Counted from the first letter of the stretch, positions 25,000 to 34,794 are shown. The stretch is DNA of 37,534 nucleotides from an uncultured Bacteroidales bacterium (GCA_946187975.1 CAMHTE010000009.1:1-37534); one strand, 5' to 3'. Numbers and translations: made by a program. The notes: generated by a model from the letters alone, not told the origin.

Positions 25000-27543
25000 T
25001 TAATTGTTATCATCACTTGCAACCGGAGCTTCTGCACTTTCCGTGCCATCAGCTTCATCGTCGCCGTGCGCCACCACCGAAACGGCGGCAATCGAATCGC
25101 CCTCGCGCAGGTTGATGAGCTTCACTCCCTGCGTTACACGGCCGGACACCTTGACGTCCTCCACGGCCAGCCTGATGGTGAGGCCGGACTGGGTGATTAT
25201 CATGAGGTCGTTGGCAGCTGTAACGTTCTTAATGGCCACAACGTTTCCGGTACGATCGGTAATGTTGAGCGTCTTGACACCCTTGCTTCCGCGGGCGGTG
25301 AGACGGTAATCTTCAGGATTGGAGCGTTTGCCAAGACCATTCTCCGAAAGTACCAGCACGGTGTGATCGGCAGCATCTTCCGCATGAGGATCGTAGGTTA
25401 TGACGCCGACTACCGCATCGCCTTCGCCGAGAGTAATGCCCCTCACTCCGGAAGCACCGCGTCCGAGGGCGCGGAGATCGGATTCCTCGAAGCGTACGCA
25501 GCGGCCGTCGCGGGCAGCAATCATTATCTGCTCGTCACCCTTCGTGAGAACCGCATCGAGAAGCTCATCTCCCTCCCTTATCGTGAGGGCTATGATACCC
25601 TTGTTGCGGCTGCGCTTGTTGGAGTAATCGGTAAGGGTAGTCTTCTTGATCACGCCCTTGCGGGTGACAAGCGTCACGAAGTGGCTCTCGGTGTATTCCG
25701 GGTCATCGATCTTAGCGGCATTGAGATAGGTCTTGATGCTGTCGTCCTGGTCGATGGGAAGGAGGTTCTGAACGGCACGTCCCTTGGAGGCGCGCTGGCC
25801 TTCCGGCAGTTCGTAAACCTTGAGCCTGTAGCACATGCCCTTGACTGTGAAGAAGAGCATCGTGGAATGCATGTTGGCCACGTAGATATGCTCTATAAAG
25901 TCTTCGTCGCGGGTGCTGCCTCCCTTCTTGCCCACGCCGCCGCGCGCCTGGGTGCGGAACTCGGTGAGCGGTGTGCGCTTGATGTAGCCGAGATGCGAAA
26001 TGGTTATCACCACGTCTTCGTCGGCGTAGAAATCTTCAGGATTGAACTCCTCGGCACTGAGGGTGATCTCGCTGCGACGGGCGTCGCCGTAACGGGCCTT
26101 CATCTCGGCGCATTCGTCCTTGACGATCTGGAGCTGCAGGGCCTCGCTTCCGAGTATTTCGTTGCAGCGGGCGATGAACTTCTCGAGCTCCTCGTATTCA
26201 GCCTGCAGTTTGGTACGCTCGAGGCCGGTGAGCTGGCGGAGACGCATCTCCACGATTGCCTGTGCCTGGGCTTCGGTAAAGCCGAAACGGTTTACGAGAC
26301 CGTCCTTTGCTTCGTCCACGCTGGCTGATGCACGGATGTGGGCGATTATATCGTCGATTATATCGATGGCCTTGAGCAGACCCTCCAGTATGTGCGCGCG
26401 CTTCTGGGCCTTGTCGAGCTCGAATTTAGTGCGGCGCACCACGACCTCGTGGCGGAAGTCCACGAACTGGGCTATGATTTCCTTCAGCGACAGCGTCTGG
26501 GGGCGACCCTTGACGAGAGCCACGTTATTGATGGCGAAGCTCGACTGCAGGGCCGTGTATTTGAAGAGGGTGTTAAGCACCACGTTGGTGTTGGACCCCT
26601 GCTTGACGCGGAAGATGACGCGCACTCCCTCGCGGGAGGTTTCGTCGTTCATATAGGAAATGCCCTCGATCTTCTTGTCCTCGACCATCTGTGCGATGCG
26701 CTCGAGCATTTCCTTCTTGTTTACCATGTAAGGAATCTCAGTGACCACTATGGTCTCCTGTCCGCGGTCGTTGACCTCGATATCGGTCTTGGCGCGAATC
26801 ACTACCCTGCCGCGGCCGGTCGTGTAGGCGTCGATGATGCCCTGACGGCCCATTATGATACCTCCCGTAGGGAAATCGGGCCCCTTGATGTGCTCCATCA
26901 GCCCTTCGACGGTAATGTCGGGATCGTCGATGTAGGCGCAGATCGCATCGCAGCACTCTCCGAGATTGTGGGGAGCCATGTTGGTGGCCATACCTACGGC
27001 AATACCCGCAGAGCCGTTGAGCAGCAGCAGCGGGAGCTTGGTGGGAAGGACGGTGGGCTCTTCGATGGAGTCGTCGAAGTTAAGGGTCATGTCGACCGTA
27101 TCCTTGTCGAGGTCGGATATCACGTCCTCCGAAATCTTCTCGAGTTTGGCCTCGGTGTATCGCATTGCGGCGACGGGGTCACCGTCCATGCTACCGAAGT
27201 TACCCTGACCGAAAACCAGGGGGTAACGCTGGTTCCAGGGCTGGGCCAGACGGGCCATCGCATCGTAAACGGATGAATCTCCGTGAGGATGGAACTTACC
27301 CAGGACCTCTCCCACTATTCGGGCGCATTTCTTGGTCTGTCCGCCAAAGTTCAGGCCGAGTCCGTCCATTCCGAACAGCACCCTCCTCTGAACGGGCTTG
27401 AGACCGTCGCGCACGTCGGGAAGAGCTCTGGAAACGATGACCGACATCGAGTAGTCGATGTAGGCGCTCCGCATCTCATGGTCTATCTCCACCGGCTCTA
27501 TGTAACCGTGAAACTCCTCGGGATTCATTACCTCATTATCCAT
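25000..27543 (-). CDS. gyrA: DNA gyrase subunit A
   Basis: An 847-residue type IIA topoisomerase subunit that breaks and rejoins DNA to introduce negative supercoils with GyrB. The catalytic tyrosine is Tyr129 in MRYTEAKL. The quinolone-determining segment [19 protein letters not shown] (85-103) keeps Ser90 and Asp94, the residues equivalent to E. coli Ser83 and Asp87, so no classic resistance change is present. The C-terminal beta-pinwheel contains a GyrA-box-like QARGGVG, which favours gyrase over topoisomerase IV ParC. The tail is acidic ([20 protein letters not shown]). Divergent from the Clp-N gene across 98 bases, it heads the minus-strand run. Confidence 0.96.
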   Translation of the reverse strand: MDNEVMNPEEFHGYIEPVEIDHEMRSAYIDYSMSVIVSRALPDVRDGLKPVQRRVLFGMDGLGLNFGGQTKKCARIVGEVLGKFHPHGDSSVYDAMARLAQPWNQRYPLVFGQGNFGSMDGDPVAAMRYTEAKLEKISEDVISDLDKDTVDMTLNFDDSIEEPTVLPTKLPLLLLNGSAGIAVGMATNMAPHNLGECCDAICAYIDDPDITVEGLMEHIKGPDFPTGGIIMGRQGIIDAYTTGRGRVVIRAKTDIEVNDRGQETIVVTEIPYMVNKKEMLERIAQMVEDKKIEGISYMNDETSREGVRVIFRVKQGSNTNVVLNTLFKYTALQSSFAINNVALVKGRPQTLSLKEIIAQFVDFRHEVVVRRTKFELDKAQKRAHILEGLLKAIDIIDDIIAHIRASASVDEAKDGLVNRFGFTEAQAQAIVEMRLRQLTGLERTKLQAEYEELEKFIARCNEILGSEALQLQIVKDECAEMKARYGDARRSEITLSAEEFNPEDFYADEDVVITISHLGYIKRTPLTEFRTQARGGVGKKGGSTRDEDFIEHIYVANMHSTMLFFTVKGMCYRLKVYELPEGQRASKGRAVQNLLPIDQDDSIKTYLNAAKIDDPEYTESHFVTLVTRKGVIKKTTLTDYSNKRSRNKGIIALTIREGDELLDAVLTKGDEQIMIAARDGRCVRFEESDLRALGRGASGVRGITLGEGDAVVGVITYDPHAEDAADHTVLVLSENGLGKRSNPEDYRLTARGSKGVKTLNITDRTGNVVAIKNVTAANDLMIITQSGLTIRLAVEDVKVSGRVTQGVKLINLREGDSIAAVSVVAHGDDEADGTESAEAPVASDDNN

Positions 27544-27581
27544 ATTGAATTTCGATAAAAACAGCTATTTATATAAACACG

Positions 27582-27589
27582 CAAATTTA
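27582..27589 (-). promoter_or_regulatory. -7 promoter element for gyrA
   Basis: TAAATTTG on the minus strand, a perfect TAnnTTTG box 38 bases before the gyrA ATG. No -33 TTTG is seen at the usual distance. Confidence 0.6.
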
Positions 27590-27612
27590 ACAAAATAATT
27601 CGATTTATTTAC

Positions 27613-27620
27613 TACTTTTG
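27613..27620 (+). promoter_or_regulatory. -7 promoter element for the Clp-N gene
   Basis: TACTTTTG, a perfect TAnnTTTG box 21 bases before ATG 27642, divergent from the gyrA box 23 bases away. Confidence 0.6.
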
Positions 27621-27641
27621 CAATGTTTTAACTAGAGCGGA

Positions 27642-28166
27642 ATGAAGATTTCCAAAGAGTTCGATTCCATCATCGGTTTTGCCCGCGAAGAGGCCATGCG
27701 GACAGGCAGTTACAGCATAGGTACCGACCATCTGCTGCTGGGTCTTCTGCGTCATACCGGCAACGCCGCAAAAGATGCCCTGAGGGAGCTTGGAGTCGAT
27801 CCCGCGACCTGCAAACGCGATATAGAAGGACGTCTTTTCCACGAGCACAGCATACCTTTCGAGGATACCGACAAGGTACGTCTCGGGGAAGAATCCGGAG
27901 CGGCGGTGAGCCTCGCCATAGCAGAAGCGATGGCCGACGGGGCTGAGGAGGCGGGAGCGATCCACCTTCTTCGCGCCATATGCAAGCAGGAAGGCTGCCT
28001 CAGCGGTGAATATCTCCGCCGCGCCGGGGTGAATTCCCGCACTATAGCCGGCGTCTGCAGCCCCGCTCCTACCGAAAAGGAAAACGGCCTCAACACGCCT
28101 GTAAGCCCGGCCCAGATGGGCAGGCTTCTTTCCGCCATACGGATTAACACCAAAACACCCAGCTGA
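27642..28166 (+). CDS. Stand-alone Clp N-terminal (R) domain protein
   Basis: A 174-residue protein made only of a ClpA/ClpC-type N domain and a short tail. Two Clp repeats are visible: FDSIIGFAREEAMRTGSYSI with GTDHLLLGLLRH (about 7-37) and AVSLAIAEAMADGAEEAGAI with HLLRAICKQ (about 87-116). There is no Walker A or AAA+ module downstream. Lone Clp N domains (compare ClpS-type and ClpC adaptor logic) may deliver or hold back substrates for Clp proteases, but this is inferred. I recall full-length clpC beside gyrA in other Bacteroidales, so it may be a reduced clpC. It is joined to the esterase gene by a TGATG overlap (1 base shared). Confidence 0.88.
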   Translation: MKISKEFDSIIGFAREEAMRTGSYSIGTDHLLLGLLRHTGNAAKDALRELGVDPATCKRDIEGRLFHEHSIPFEDTDKVRLGEESGAAVSLAIAEAMADGAEEAGAIHLLRAICKQEGCLSGEYLRRAGVNSRTIAGVCSPAPTEKENGLNTPVSPAQMGRLLSAIRINTKTPS

Positions 28167-29101
28167 TGAAAAGAGCAATCCTGATTGCAGCCGTCCTCTG
28201 CTCCGGCCTGCTTTGCCGCGCCCAGACGATAGAGCCCTCCGCCACCTACCTGTTCGCCCAACGCGACACCTGCAGCCTGTATCTCGACGTTTACGATCCG
28301 GCCGAAGGCAGTGACACCACCCTCGACGGAGAGGCCAAACCCACCATACTCTTCGTTTTCGGAGGGGGCTTCATCATGGGCCGCAAGGATTCCCCGAGTT
28401 ATCTCCCCTGGTTCAAGAAATACACCGAAGACGGCTACAGGGTCGTTTCCATCGATTACCGCCTCGGACTCAAGGGGCAGGGTAAGATAGGCATAGGCAA
28501 CATAGACGCCATTTACAATGCGGTTGAAATAGGGGTGGAAGACGCCTACAGCGCCACGCTGTTCCTCATCGAAAACGCATCGGCCCTCGGGGTGGATCCT
28601 TCCAGAATAGTGCTGAGCGGGTCTTCCGCCGGAGCCATAATCTCGCTTCAGGCAGAATGGCACCTTTGCAACCGCACTCCCCTCGCACAGGTACTGCCGG
28701 AAGGGTTCCATTACGCCGGAATCATGTCCTTCGCGGGCGCCGTCTTCTCCCGGGAAGGAAAGGCCCGTTTCAACCGCGAACCCGACCCGGTGCTATTCAT
28801 GCACGGAACCGACGACAAGGTAGTCCCCTACCGCCAGATTTGGTACTTCCGCAACCGCTTCGCCGGATCAAACGTCCTTTGCAAGACTTTTGTCAAGAAG
28901 GGGTGGAATTATAACATCTACCGTTTTGACTCCCGCAGGCACGAGATAGCAAGCGCTTTCACCGAAACCTACGCCGAACAGATCCGCTTCCTGGAGGACA
29001 ACGTCATACGCGGACAAAAAAGGATCGTCGACGCGACGGTCGACGATCCGGCTATATTCCGCAGCACACTTACTACGAAGGATCTCTACAGCAAGAACTA
29101 G
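28166..29101 (+). CDS. Exported alpha/beta-hydrolase (esterase/lipase-like)
   Basis: A 311-residue hydrolase with a Sec signal peptide (MKRAILIAAVLCSGLLCRA, before QT). The oxyanion segment is FVFGGGFIMG near residues 68-77, a variant of the HGGGF motif. The nucleophile elbow is GSSAGA near 152-157 (second Ser), the acid lies in GTDDKVVPY near 213-221, and the likely catalytic His is in RRHEIA near 258-263. The carboxylic ester substrate is unknown. It starts inside the Clp-N stop codon. Its last about 25 codons contain the terminator of the opposing udp gene, and its stop TAG shares the palindrome CTAG (29098-29101) with the udp stop. Confidence 0.88.
   Translation: MKRAILIAAVLCSGLLCRAQTIEPSATYLFAQRDTCSLYLDVYDPAEGSDTTLDGEAKPTILFVFGGGFIMGRKDSPSYLPWFKKYTEDGYRVVSIDYRLGLKGQGKIGIGNIDAIYNAVEIGVEDAYSATLFLIENASALGVDPSRIVLSGSSAGAIISLQAEWHLCNRTPLAQVLPEGFHYAGIMSFAGAVFSREGKARFNREPDPVLFMHGTDDKVVPYRQIWYFRNRFAGSNVLCKTFVKKGWNYNIYRFDSRRHEIASAFTETYAEQIRFLEDNVIRGQKRIVDATVDDPAIFRSTLTTKDLYSKN
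29016..29049 (-). terminator. Terminator of udp buried in the esterase coding sequence
   Basis: On the minus strand, a perfect 11-bp stem GGATCGTCGAC / GTCGACGATCC with a 6-nt loop is followed by TTTTTT. It begins about 49 bases after the udp stop and lies in codons for QKRIVDATVDDP of the opposing gene. Confidence 0.8.
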
Positions 29102-29967
29102 GCTGTCAGCTTATCCAGCACCAGTTTTACAAGCTCGCTCACGCGGGCCTTGTAGTCGGTGTTGGCATCCTTGAGGTAACGGTGTGCGATTGCACAGCAG
29201 ACGGTGATTCCTTCGTGCCCAAGCTTGCGGCACATTCCGGCAAGGGCGGAACCCTCCATCTCGAAGTTGGTAATCTTGTATCCCTTGTACTCGAAACGCT
29301 CGAAGTCCTCGAGCATGTTGGGCATCGCAAGGCCCTGTCGGACAACGCGTCCCTGGGGTCCGTAGAATCCAGAGGCGGAAACTGTCATTCCCTTGACGGT
29401 GCAGTCCTTGAACAACTCGATCAGTTTTTCGGAGCCGCGGACAAAGTAAGGATCCGGCAGATGCCTGTCCCAGTGGGTGAACTTCTTGAACGCCTCCTCG
29501 AAATCGAGCAGGGCTATGCTGTCGCGGCCTTCGTACCAGTTCATGAGACCGTCGCAGCCCACGGAGATATGGCTTAGGATGAAGGACCCTATGGGAATCT
29601 CCGGCTGGATGGCCCCGCAGGTACCGATACGCACGATCGTGAGCGTCCTGTGCTCGGGTTTGACCTCGCGGGTTTTGAAGTCGATGTTGGCGAGGGCGTC
29701 AAGCTCCGTCATCACGATGTCGATGTTGTCGCAGCCGATGCCGTGCGAAAGGGCGGTCACCCGCTTGCCGTGGTAGAAACCGGTGGCGAAAGCGAATTCG
29801 CGCGACTGTCCTTCGGCCTCAATGGATTCGAATAGGGGCTTGAACATCTTCACCCTGTCCGGATCGCCGAAAACGATGACGTTATCGGCCAGCTGCTCGG
29901 GTTTCATGTGAATGTGGAACGCAGAACCGTCCGCATTGATGATAAGTTCGGATTCAGGTATTTTCAT
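29098..29967 (-). CDS. udp: Nucleoside phosphorylase, uridine phosphorylase type
   Basis: A 289-residue phosphorylase of the PNP/UDP family that splits uridine (or another nucleoside) with phosphate in salvage. Phosphate-binding GDPDRV lies near 34-39, the glycine-rich RIGTCGAIQPEIPIGSFIL near 112-130, and the nucleoside-binding NFEMEGSAL near 235-243. The last motif with Met-Glu is typical of the family. The sequence is longer than E. coli Udp, matching the about 290-residue Bacteroidota form; uridine preference is likely, not proven. It is last in an operon behind a LytTR regulator and a DUF4293 protein (6-base gap). Its stop is inside a CTAG shared with the convergent esterase. Confidence 0.9.
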   Translation of the reverse strand: MKIPESELIINADGSAFHIHMKPEQLADNVIVFGDPDRVKMFKPLFESIEAEGQSREFAFATGFYHGKRVTALSHGIGCDNIDIVMTELDALANIDFKTREVKPEHRTLTIVRIGTCGAIQPEIPIGSFILSHISVGCDGLMNWYEGRDSIALLDFEEAFKKFTHWDRHLPDPYFVRGSEKLIELFKDCTVKGMTVSASGFYGPQGRVVRQGLAMPNMLEDFERFEYKGYKITNFEMEGSALAGMCRKLGHEGITVCCAIAHRYLKDANTDYKARVSELVKLVLDKLTA

Positions 29968-29973
29968 ATCTAT

Positions 29974-30354
29974 TTACCTTTTGTTTCGTTTGGCTGAACG
30001 CAGACGGCTGGCGCTGCGCACCAGGAATTCGTCCGCAAGTATTCCCCTCACGGCGAGGACGTCAAGTATTGCCGCAACGACGGGAAAAACCGCCGTCATA
30101 TCGTACGAGGTCTTGTCGGCAGAGCCGAAGTATGAGACTGCCATCCACGCCTGCAGACCAAGGAGTATGAGCGCCGCCAGGGTGGAAAGCCGCATCTGGA
30201 GGGGACGCAGGCGGAAGGTGAGCAGCGCAAGCACCTGGGCCGCGAGCGCCACGCTGAAAAGAACGACGAAAGCCGTCCTGTACGACGCGAAATACATTGC
30301 GGCGAGCAGGGCCGACGCAACTGCGAGATATAAGGTCTGTATTCTCTGCCACAT
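29974..30354 (-). CDS. DUF4293 family membrane protein
   Basis: A 126-residue protein beginning MWQRIQTLYLAVAS, the characteristic start of DUF4293, a family restricted to Bacteroidota. Four hydrophobic helices are visible (LAVASALLAAMYFAS, FVVLFSVALAAQVLALLTF, STLAALILLGLQAWMAVSYF, VFPVVAAILDVLAV) with a basic C-terminal tail (RSASRLRSAKRNKR) probably on the cytoplasmic side. Function is unknown. It sits 3 bases after the LytTR gene and 6 before udp, so the three are one operon. Confidence 0.85.
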   Translation of the reverse strand: MWQRIQTLYLAVASALLAAMYFASYRTAFVVLFSVALAAQVLALLTFRLRPLQMRLSTLAALILLGLQAWMAVSYFGSADKTSYDMTAVFPVVAAILDVLAVRGILADEFLVRSASRLRSAKRNKR

Positions 30355-30357
30355 GGT

Positions 30358-31236
30358 TCAACGGGCGTAAAATCTTGCCAGGACGCCGGCCTCATAAGTC
30401 TTGGACACCGGTACCGGGGAGATGCCTTCGACATCGAGATCCAGGTAGTACCCGTCCTTTTCCTTACTGAGAACCTGCACGTTGGAAATGTTGATTATAT
30501 ATTTACGGTGACAGCGCACCAGATCGCTGCCGGCGAAACTCTCTTCCACCGTCTTCAGACGGCACCGGAGCATATACTGCCTGACGGCCCCGGAATGGTC
30601 TCTGTACCAGACCTTGATGTAGTTGTCGTCCGATTCAATGTAGAAGAGGTTCTTCAGGCGCACGCTGAGCTTGAGCACGCCTTCGTTGTCGGAAAGGGCG
30701 ATGATCTGGTCGTCCTGGACGTTGTTGGCGCGGTCGCTCACCACCGATTCCATGCTCATCAGGCGGATGGTATTGTCCCTGTCCTGAAGGGCCAGGTAAA
30801 GTGCCGCCACGAGGTAAGGCACTCCGACTGCAAGGACAAGGTAGACGAAGGCCGCACGGAATATCAGCCAGGGATCAGACTGGTCGAGGGAGATGAGCCC
30901 GGAACGCAGCAGGCTGACCGTAAGGACCGTATAGAGAAGGGCCATGACGGCTATCTCGGCGACGTCCCATGCCGCATACTGAAGGGTAGTGATACCATGC
31001 TCGCGGGTAAGCGAATAAAGAATTCTCTTGCTGAAGCCCATCACCATCAGCGACACCACCAGGAACAGGAGTGTATAACCCGTTACGGGGTAGGACGAAA
31101 TATCGAACCAGATATTGCTGAGGAAGGGCGAAAGCACTATGATGGACACCAGGGCGATGAAAGACGCGAACAGCACTGAAGCGGCAAGCTGGACCTTGCC
31201 GAGAAGATATGAAGATATGTTGCTGTTCAATGCCAT
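30358..31236 (-). CDS. Membrane-bound LytTR-family transcriptional regulator
   Basis: A 292-residue protein with four membrane helices in the first about 150 residues (LAASVLFASFIALVSIIVL, TLLFLVVSLMVMG, EIAVMALLYTVLTVSLL, FVYLVLAVGVPYLVAALYL) and a C-terminal LytTR DNA-binding domain from about 190. The LytTR landmarks are NLFYIESDDNYIKVWY near 205-220, the CRLKTVEE stretch and LVRCHRKYIINI near 248-259. No receiver domain or partner histidine kinase is seen. LytTR proteins bind imperfect direct repeats; its targets may include its own operon. It is first in the operon with DUF4293 and udp, which suggests but does not show a link to nucleoside supply. Confidence 0.88.
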   Translation of the reverse strand: MALNSNISSYLLGKVQLAASVLFASFIALVSIIVLSPFLSNIWFDISSYPVTGYTLLFLVVSLMVMGFSKRILYSLTREHGITTLQYAAWDVAEIAVMALLYTVLTVSLLRSGLISLDQSDPWLIFRAAFVYLVLAVGVPYLVAALYLALQDRDNTIRLMSMESVVSDRANNVQDDQIIALSDNEGVLKLSVRLKNLFYIESDDNYIKVWYRDHSGAVRQYMLRCRLKTVEESFAGSDLVRCHRKYIINISNVQVLSKEKDGYYLDLDVEGISPVPVSKTYEAGVLARFYAR

Positions 31237-31256
31237 TTACACGCGTGTGCAATATG

Positions 31257-31264
31257 CAAATATA
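31257..31264 (-). promoter_or_regulatory. -7 promoter element for the LytTR-DUF4293-udp operon
   Basis: TATATTTG on the minus strand, a perfect TAnnTTTG box 20 bases before the LytTR ATG. No -33 TTTG at the expected distance. Confidence 0.6.
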
Positions 31265-31276
31265 AGCATTTTTTAC

Positions 31277-31284
31277 TATCTTTG
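31277..31284 (+). promoter_or_regulatory. -7 promoter element for fabF
   Basis: TATCTTTG, a perfect box 18 bases before the fabF ATG, divergent from the LytTR box 12 bases away. The two promoters must overlap in their -33 regions. Confidence 0.6.
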
Positions 31285-31302
31285 CCCCACTTTTAAGAGA
31301 CT

Positions 31303-32553
31303 ATGGACAAAAGGGTGGCAGTAACGGGAATGGGCGTCATTTCCTGCGTAGGAAACGACGTATCCACGTTTTGGAAGAACATCAGCAACGGTGTTTGCGG
31401 CATTGACAGCATCACCGAATTCCCCGTCGCTGGGCTTCCGGTTAAGATAGCAGGCAAAATCAAGGATTTTCATCCCGAGAACTACGGGATGGACAAGCCT
31501 TTCATACGTAAACAGGCGATGTTCACCATCTTCGCGATGGCGTCCGCCTACCAGGCCATGCAGGATTCCGGGCTCGTCTCCGGCGAAAATATCGAGCCTG
31601 CCGAACTTGCCACTTACATCGGATCCGGCGTCGGCGGTTTCGACGTTATAATTCCCGAAGTGTCCAAGTATCTCGAGGAACCCACCGGAAGGTGGATCTC
31701 TCCCCTCTTCATACCCACGATGATAGCCAACATGGCCGCCGGACAGGTAGCCATCAAGTTTGGCGCCCAGGGCAGCTGCCTGAATATCCAGACTGCCTGC
31801 GCCACGTCGTCACACACAATTGGGGAAGCTTATCGCGCAGTACGCCACGGCTATGCGACCGCTGTCATTGCCGGCGGCTGCGACTTCGCCAGCATTCCGC
31901 TCGGACTCGCCGGCTTTGCAAACTGCAAGGCCCTCACCACCGAAGAGGATCCCAAGCGTGCCTGCCTGCCCTTCAGCAAGGACCGCGGAGGTTTCGTGAT
32001 GGCTGACGGCAGCGCAGTACTTATTCTCGAGGAATGGGATCATGCCGTAGCACGCGGGGCCCATATCTACGCCGAAATGACCGGATACGGGAGCACCTGC
32101 GACGCCTACCACGCCACGGCACCCAGGCCGGACGCGAACACCCAGGCCGACTGCATACGCATCGCCATGGAGCAGTCCGGATTCGAAGCCGGCAAGGACA
32201 TGGTATATATCAACGCCCACGGAACCGGCACCATCCTCAACGACCTCGCCGAAACCAAGGCTATCAAACTGGCCTTCGGCGAAGAGGAAGCCCATAAATG
32301 CCACATTTCTTCCACCAAGAGCATGCACGGCCACATGTTCGGAGGAACAGGAGCTGCCGAAGCGGTGGCGACGGTCCTCGCCCTCAAGAACGGCATCATC
32401 CCGCCCACTCTCGGTCTGGACAATCCCGATCCCGAATGTGACCTGGACTACACGCCGCTGCACGCGGTGAAGGCTCCCATCACGCTCGGATTAAGCAATT
32501 CGTTCGGATTCGGCGGTCACAACGCCTGCATAGCGTTCCGCAAAGTCGATTAA
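31303..32553 (+). CDS. fabF: Beta-ketoacyl-ACP synthase, KAS II type
   Basis: A 416-residue condensing enzyme that extends acyl chains with malonyl-ACP in fatty acid synthesis. The catalytic triad is clear: Cys166 in TACATSSH, His306 in NAHGTGT and His344 in [29 protein letters not shown] replaces the more usual DRDGFVMGEGAGVL, and MHGHMFGG replaces MTGHLLGA, so this is a divergent KAS. Bacteroidales carry several, some in flexirubin-like or secondary pathways, and no acyl carrier protein gene is adjacent. Assignment to FabF itself is therefore less certain than the family. It converges on prfA, the two stops sharing TTAA (32550-32553). Confidence 0.88.
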   Translation: MDKRVAVTGMGVISCVGNDVSTFWKNISNGVCGIDSITEFPVAGLPVKIAGKIKDFHPENYGMDKPFIRKQAMFTIFAMASAYQAMQDSGLVSGENIEPAELATYIGSGVGGFDVIIPEVSKYLEEPTGRWISPLFIPTMIANMAAGQVAIKFGAQGSCLNIQTACATSSHTIGEAYRAVRHGYATAVIAGGCDFASIPLGLAGFANCKALTTEEDPKRACLPFSKDRGGFVMADGSAVLILEEWDHAVARGAHIYAEMTGYGSTCDAYHATAPRPDANTQADCIRIAMEQSGFEAGKDMVYINAHGTGTILNDLAETKAIKLAFGEEEAHKCHISSTKSMHGHMFGGTGAAEAVATVLALKNGIIPPTLGLDNPDPECDLDYTPLHAVKAPITLGLSNSFGFGGHNACIAFRKVD

Positions 32554-33635
32554 TCGCCGGCCTCTTTGAGGCGCTCGGCGTTCTCTGCGACCTGCAACTG
32601 GTCTATACACTCGGAGATATCCCCGTCCATGAAGGCGGGAAGGTTGTACATTGTCCAGTTGATACGGTGGTCGGTAACCCTCGACTGAGGGTAGTTGTAG
32701 GTGCGGATCTTGGCGGAACGGTCACCCGTGGACACCATGGTCTTGCGCTTGGCGGCGATGCCGTCCAGGTACTTCTGGTGCTCCATGTTATAAAGACGGG
32801 TGCGGAGTTCTTCCATGGCCCTTTCGGCGTTCTTGATCTGTGAACGCTCCTCCTGGCACTGCACCACTATTCCGGAAGGGATATGGGTCAGACGCACGGC
32901 GGAATATGTGGTGTTGACACCCTGGCCTCCAGGGCCGGATGCGCAGAACAGGTCCTTACGTATGTCGGCGGGGTTGATTTCGATATCGAACTCTCCGGCT
33001 TCGGGGAATACTGCAACGGAGGCCGCGGAAGTCTGAATACGGCCCTGGGTCTCGGTCTGGGGCACGCGCTGCACGCGGTGTACGCCGGACTCGTACTTCA
33101 TTACTCCGTAAACACCATCACCGGAAAGCTTGAAGACGACCTGCTTGTAACCTCCGGAAGTTCCGGGTGCCTGGTCGGTGATCTCCAGTTTCCATCCGCG
33201 GGCCTCGGCGAAATGCTGGTACATGCGGAAAAGGTCTCCCGCGAATATGGCAGCCTCGTCTCCCCCGGTACCGCCACGGATTTCCACGAGGGCGTTCTTT
33301 CCGTCGTCGGGATCCGCAGGAATGAGCAGGAGCTTGATATTCTGCTCCATGCCGGGAATGGCGGCTTCTATGCTGTTGATTTCCTCCCTCGCCATCTCCT
33401 TGAAATCGGGATCGGACTCGTTCATGAACACATCCTTCGCCGAAGCGAGGTTGTCCAGCATCTTCTTATACTCAAGTCCGGCCTTTATGATGGGCTCAAG
33501 CTCCTTGTAATCCTTGTTCAGTTGGACGTACTTCTTCATGTCCGACATCACGTCAGGGCTGGAAAGCTGTTCCTGAAGCGATGCGAACTTATCTTGCAGG
33601 GAAAGGACCTTGGTAAGGAGGTTATTGTCTGCCAT
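32550..33635 (-). CDS. prfA: Peptide chain release factor 1
   Basis: A 361-residue class I release factor that reads UAA and UAG and triggers peptidyl-tRNA hydrolysis. The GGQ loop is [10 protein letters not shown] with GGQ at 236-238. The codon-reading tripeptide is PQT at 192-194 in [14 protein letters not shown], fitting the PxT class of RF1 (RF2 has SPF) though PAT or PVT is more common. The [16 protein letters not shown] segment (120-135) is intact. It begins 2 bases after the stop of the GNAT-like gene, so the two are one operon, with no separate promoter seen. The end overlaps the fabF stop by 4 bases. Confidence 0.96.
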   Translation of the reverse strand: MADNNLLTKVLSLQDKFASLQEQLSSPDVMSDMKKYVQLNKDYKELEPIIKAGLEYKKMLDNLASAKDVFMNESDPDFKEMAREEINSIEAAIPGMEQNIKLLLIPADPDDGKNALVEIRGGTGGDEAAIFAGDLFRMYQHFAEARGWKLEITDQAPGTSGGYKQVVFKLSGDGVYGVMKYESGVHRVQRVPQTETQGRIQTSAASVAVFPEAGEFDIEINPADIRKDLFCASGPGGQGVNTTYSAVRLTHIPSGIVVQCQEERSQIKNAERAMEELRTRLYNMEHQKYLDGIAAKRKTMVSTGDRSAKIRTYNYPQSRVTDHRINWTMYNLPAFMDGDISECIDQLQVAENAERLKEAGD

Positions 33636-33637
33636 TG

Positions 33638-34762
33638 TCAGTCTTTAATCTTTTTAATGTAGCAGCGGCGGCGCATGAAGGGCTCGTGCTCGTAACTGTT
33701 CCAGATATTCACGGCGCTGTTGCTCTCGATCTGGGGGTTGGAAATAGCCCGGCGCATGCCCACCTTGATGGCCTTGTCCGCCATTTCCTTATAGTAGACG
33801 GCCGATACACCGCGGTTCTGCCATTCTGGAACCGCCCCATTGATCATCAGGTCGGTAACCTCGAAGTTGTGCATCGCACGCCAGAGGTGGTACCATCCGA
33901 AGGGGAACAGGCGTCCCTTAGCCTTCTGGAGGGCCTTGGATATGGTGGGGAAAGATATGCCGAAGGCGACTATCTCGTCGTTCTCGTCCAGCAGCAGGCA
34001 GGATGCCTTATCGTTGATGTAAGGCATGGAATCCTTCGCCTCCTGTTCGATTTCCTTCTCGGTGAAGGGGATGAAGTTGTAAACAGTCTCGGCGAAGCTG
34101 TCGCTGTAAAGGCGGAAGAACTTGCGGACCATCTCGGGATCCTTCTTGAGCACGTCGAGGCTCCCGAAATGAAGATTGTAACGCTCCTCAACTATCTTGG
34201 CGACGCGACGGGCCTTCTCGGGAACTCCGTGATTGGCCACCATCTCGTACTGCACCCAGTCGCACTCCTTCTCAAAGCCGAGCTGCTCCATGAAGTCGTT
34301 GTAGTAGGGGTAGTTGTATATGCAGTTGAACGGCGGAATGTTCTCATAACCCTCCACAAGCATGCCCTGCTTGCCGAGAGTGTTGTAATAGAGCGGGCCA
34401 TGGATGGTGTCCATGCCCTGTTCCTTCGCCCAGGCCTCGGCAGTTTCGATGAGCAGGCGGGCTACCCGTATATCCTTAATGGTGTCGAACCATCCGAAAC
34501 GGACGCATTTCTTGTCATAGCGCTCGTTGTAGCGGGGATTAATCATCGCACTGATGCGCCCCACCACCTTGCCGCCGTCGATGGCGAGCCAGAGTTTGTG
34601 GGTACAGTACTCGAGGGCCGCATCCGAAGTAAGGTTGCGCACCTCCTGTGTGTGGAGGGCGGGAACATACTGCGGACAACCCTTGTAAAGAGTATCGGGG
34701 AAACGGACGAAACGAATCAGATCCTTTGCATCGCGAACCTCGGCAATCCTTAATTCTGCCAT
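33638..34762 (-). CDS. GNAT-superfamily acyltransferase-like protein
   Basis: A 374-residue cytoplasmic protein. The N-terminal part has a GNAT-like core ([71 protein letters not shown]) and the C-terminal part a second, weaker one ([55 protein letters not shown]). A tandem-GNAT protein of this size is widespread in Bacteroidota, annotated only as acetyltransferase or hypothetical; the acceptor is unknown. The start at MAELRIAEV (34762) is preferred over 34807, since the -7 box lies at 34795-34802 inside the longer frame. It is first gene of the operon with prfA (2-base gap). Confidence 0.85.
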   Translation of the reverse strand: MAELRIAEVRDAKDLIRFVRFPDTLYKGCPQYVPALHTQEVRNLTSDAALEYCTHKLWLAIDGGKVVGRISAMINPRYNERYDKKCVRFGWFDTIKDIRVARLLIETAEAWAKEQGMDTIHGPLYYNTLGKQGMLVEGYENIPPFNCIYNYPYYNDFMEQLGFEKECDWVQYEMVANHGVPEKARRVAKIVEERYNLHFGSLDVLKKDPEMVRKFFRLYSDSFAETVYNFIPFTEKEIEQEAKDSMPYINDKASCLLLDENDEIVAFGISFPTISKALQKAKGRLFPFGWYHLWRAMHNFEVTDLMINGAVPEWQNRGVSAVYYKEMADKAIKVGMRRAISNPQIESNSAVNIWNSYEHEPFMRRRCYIKKIKD

Positions 34763-34794
34763 ATCACTGCCAACTTTGGTTTTAGTACAGAATG

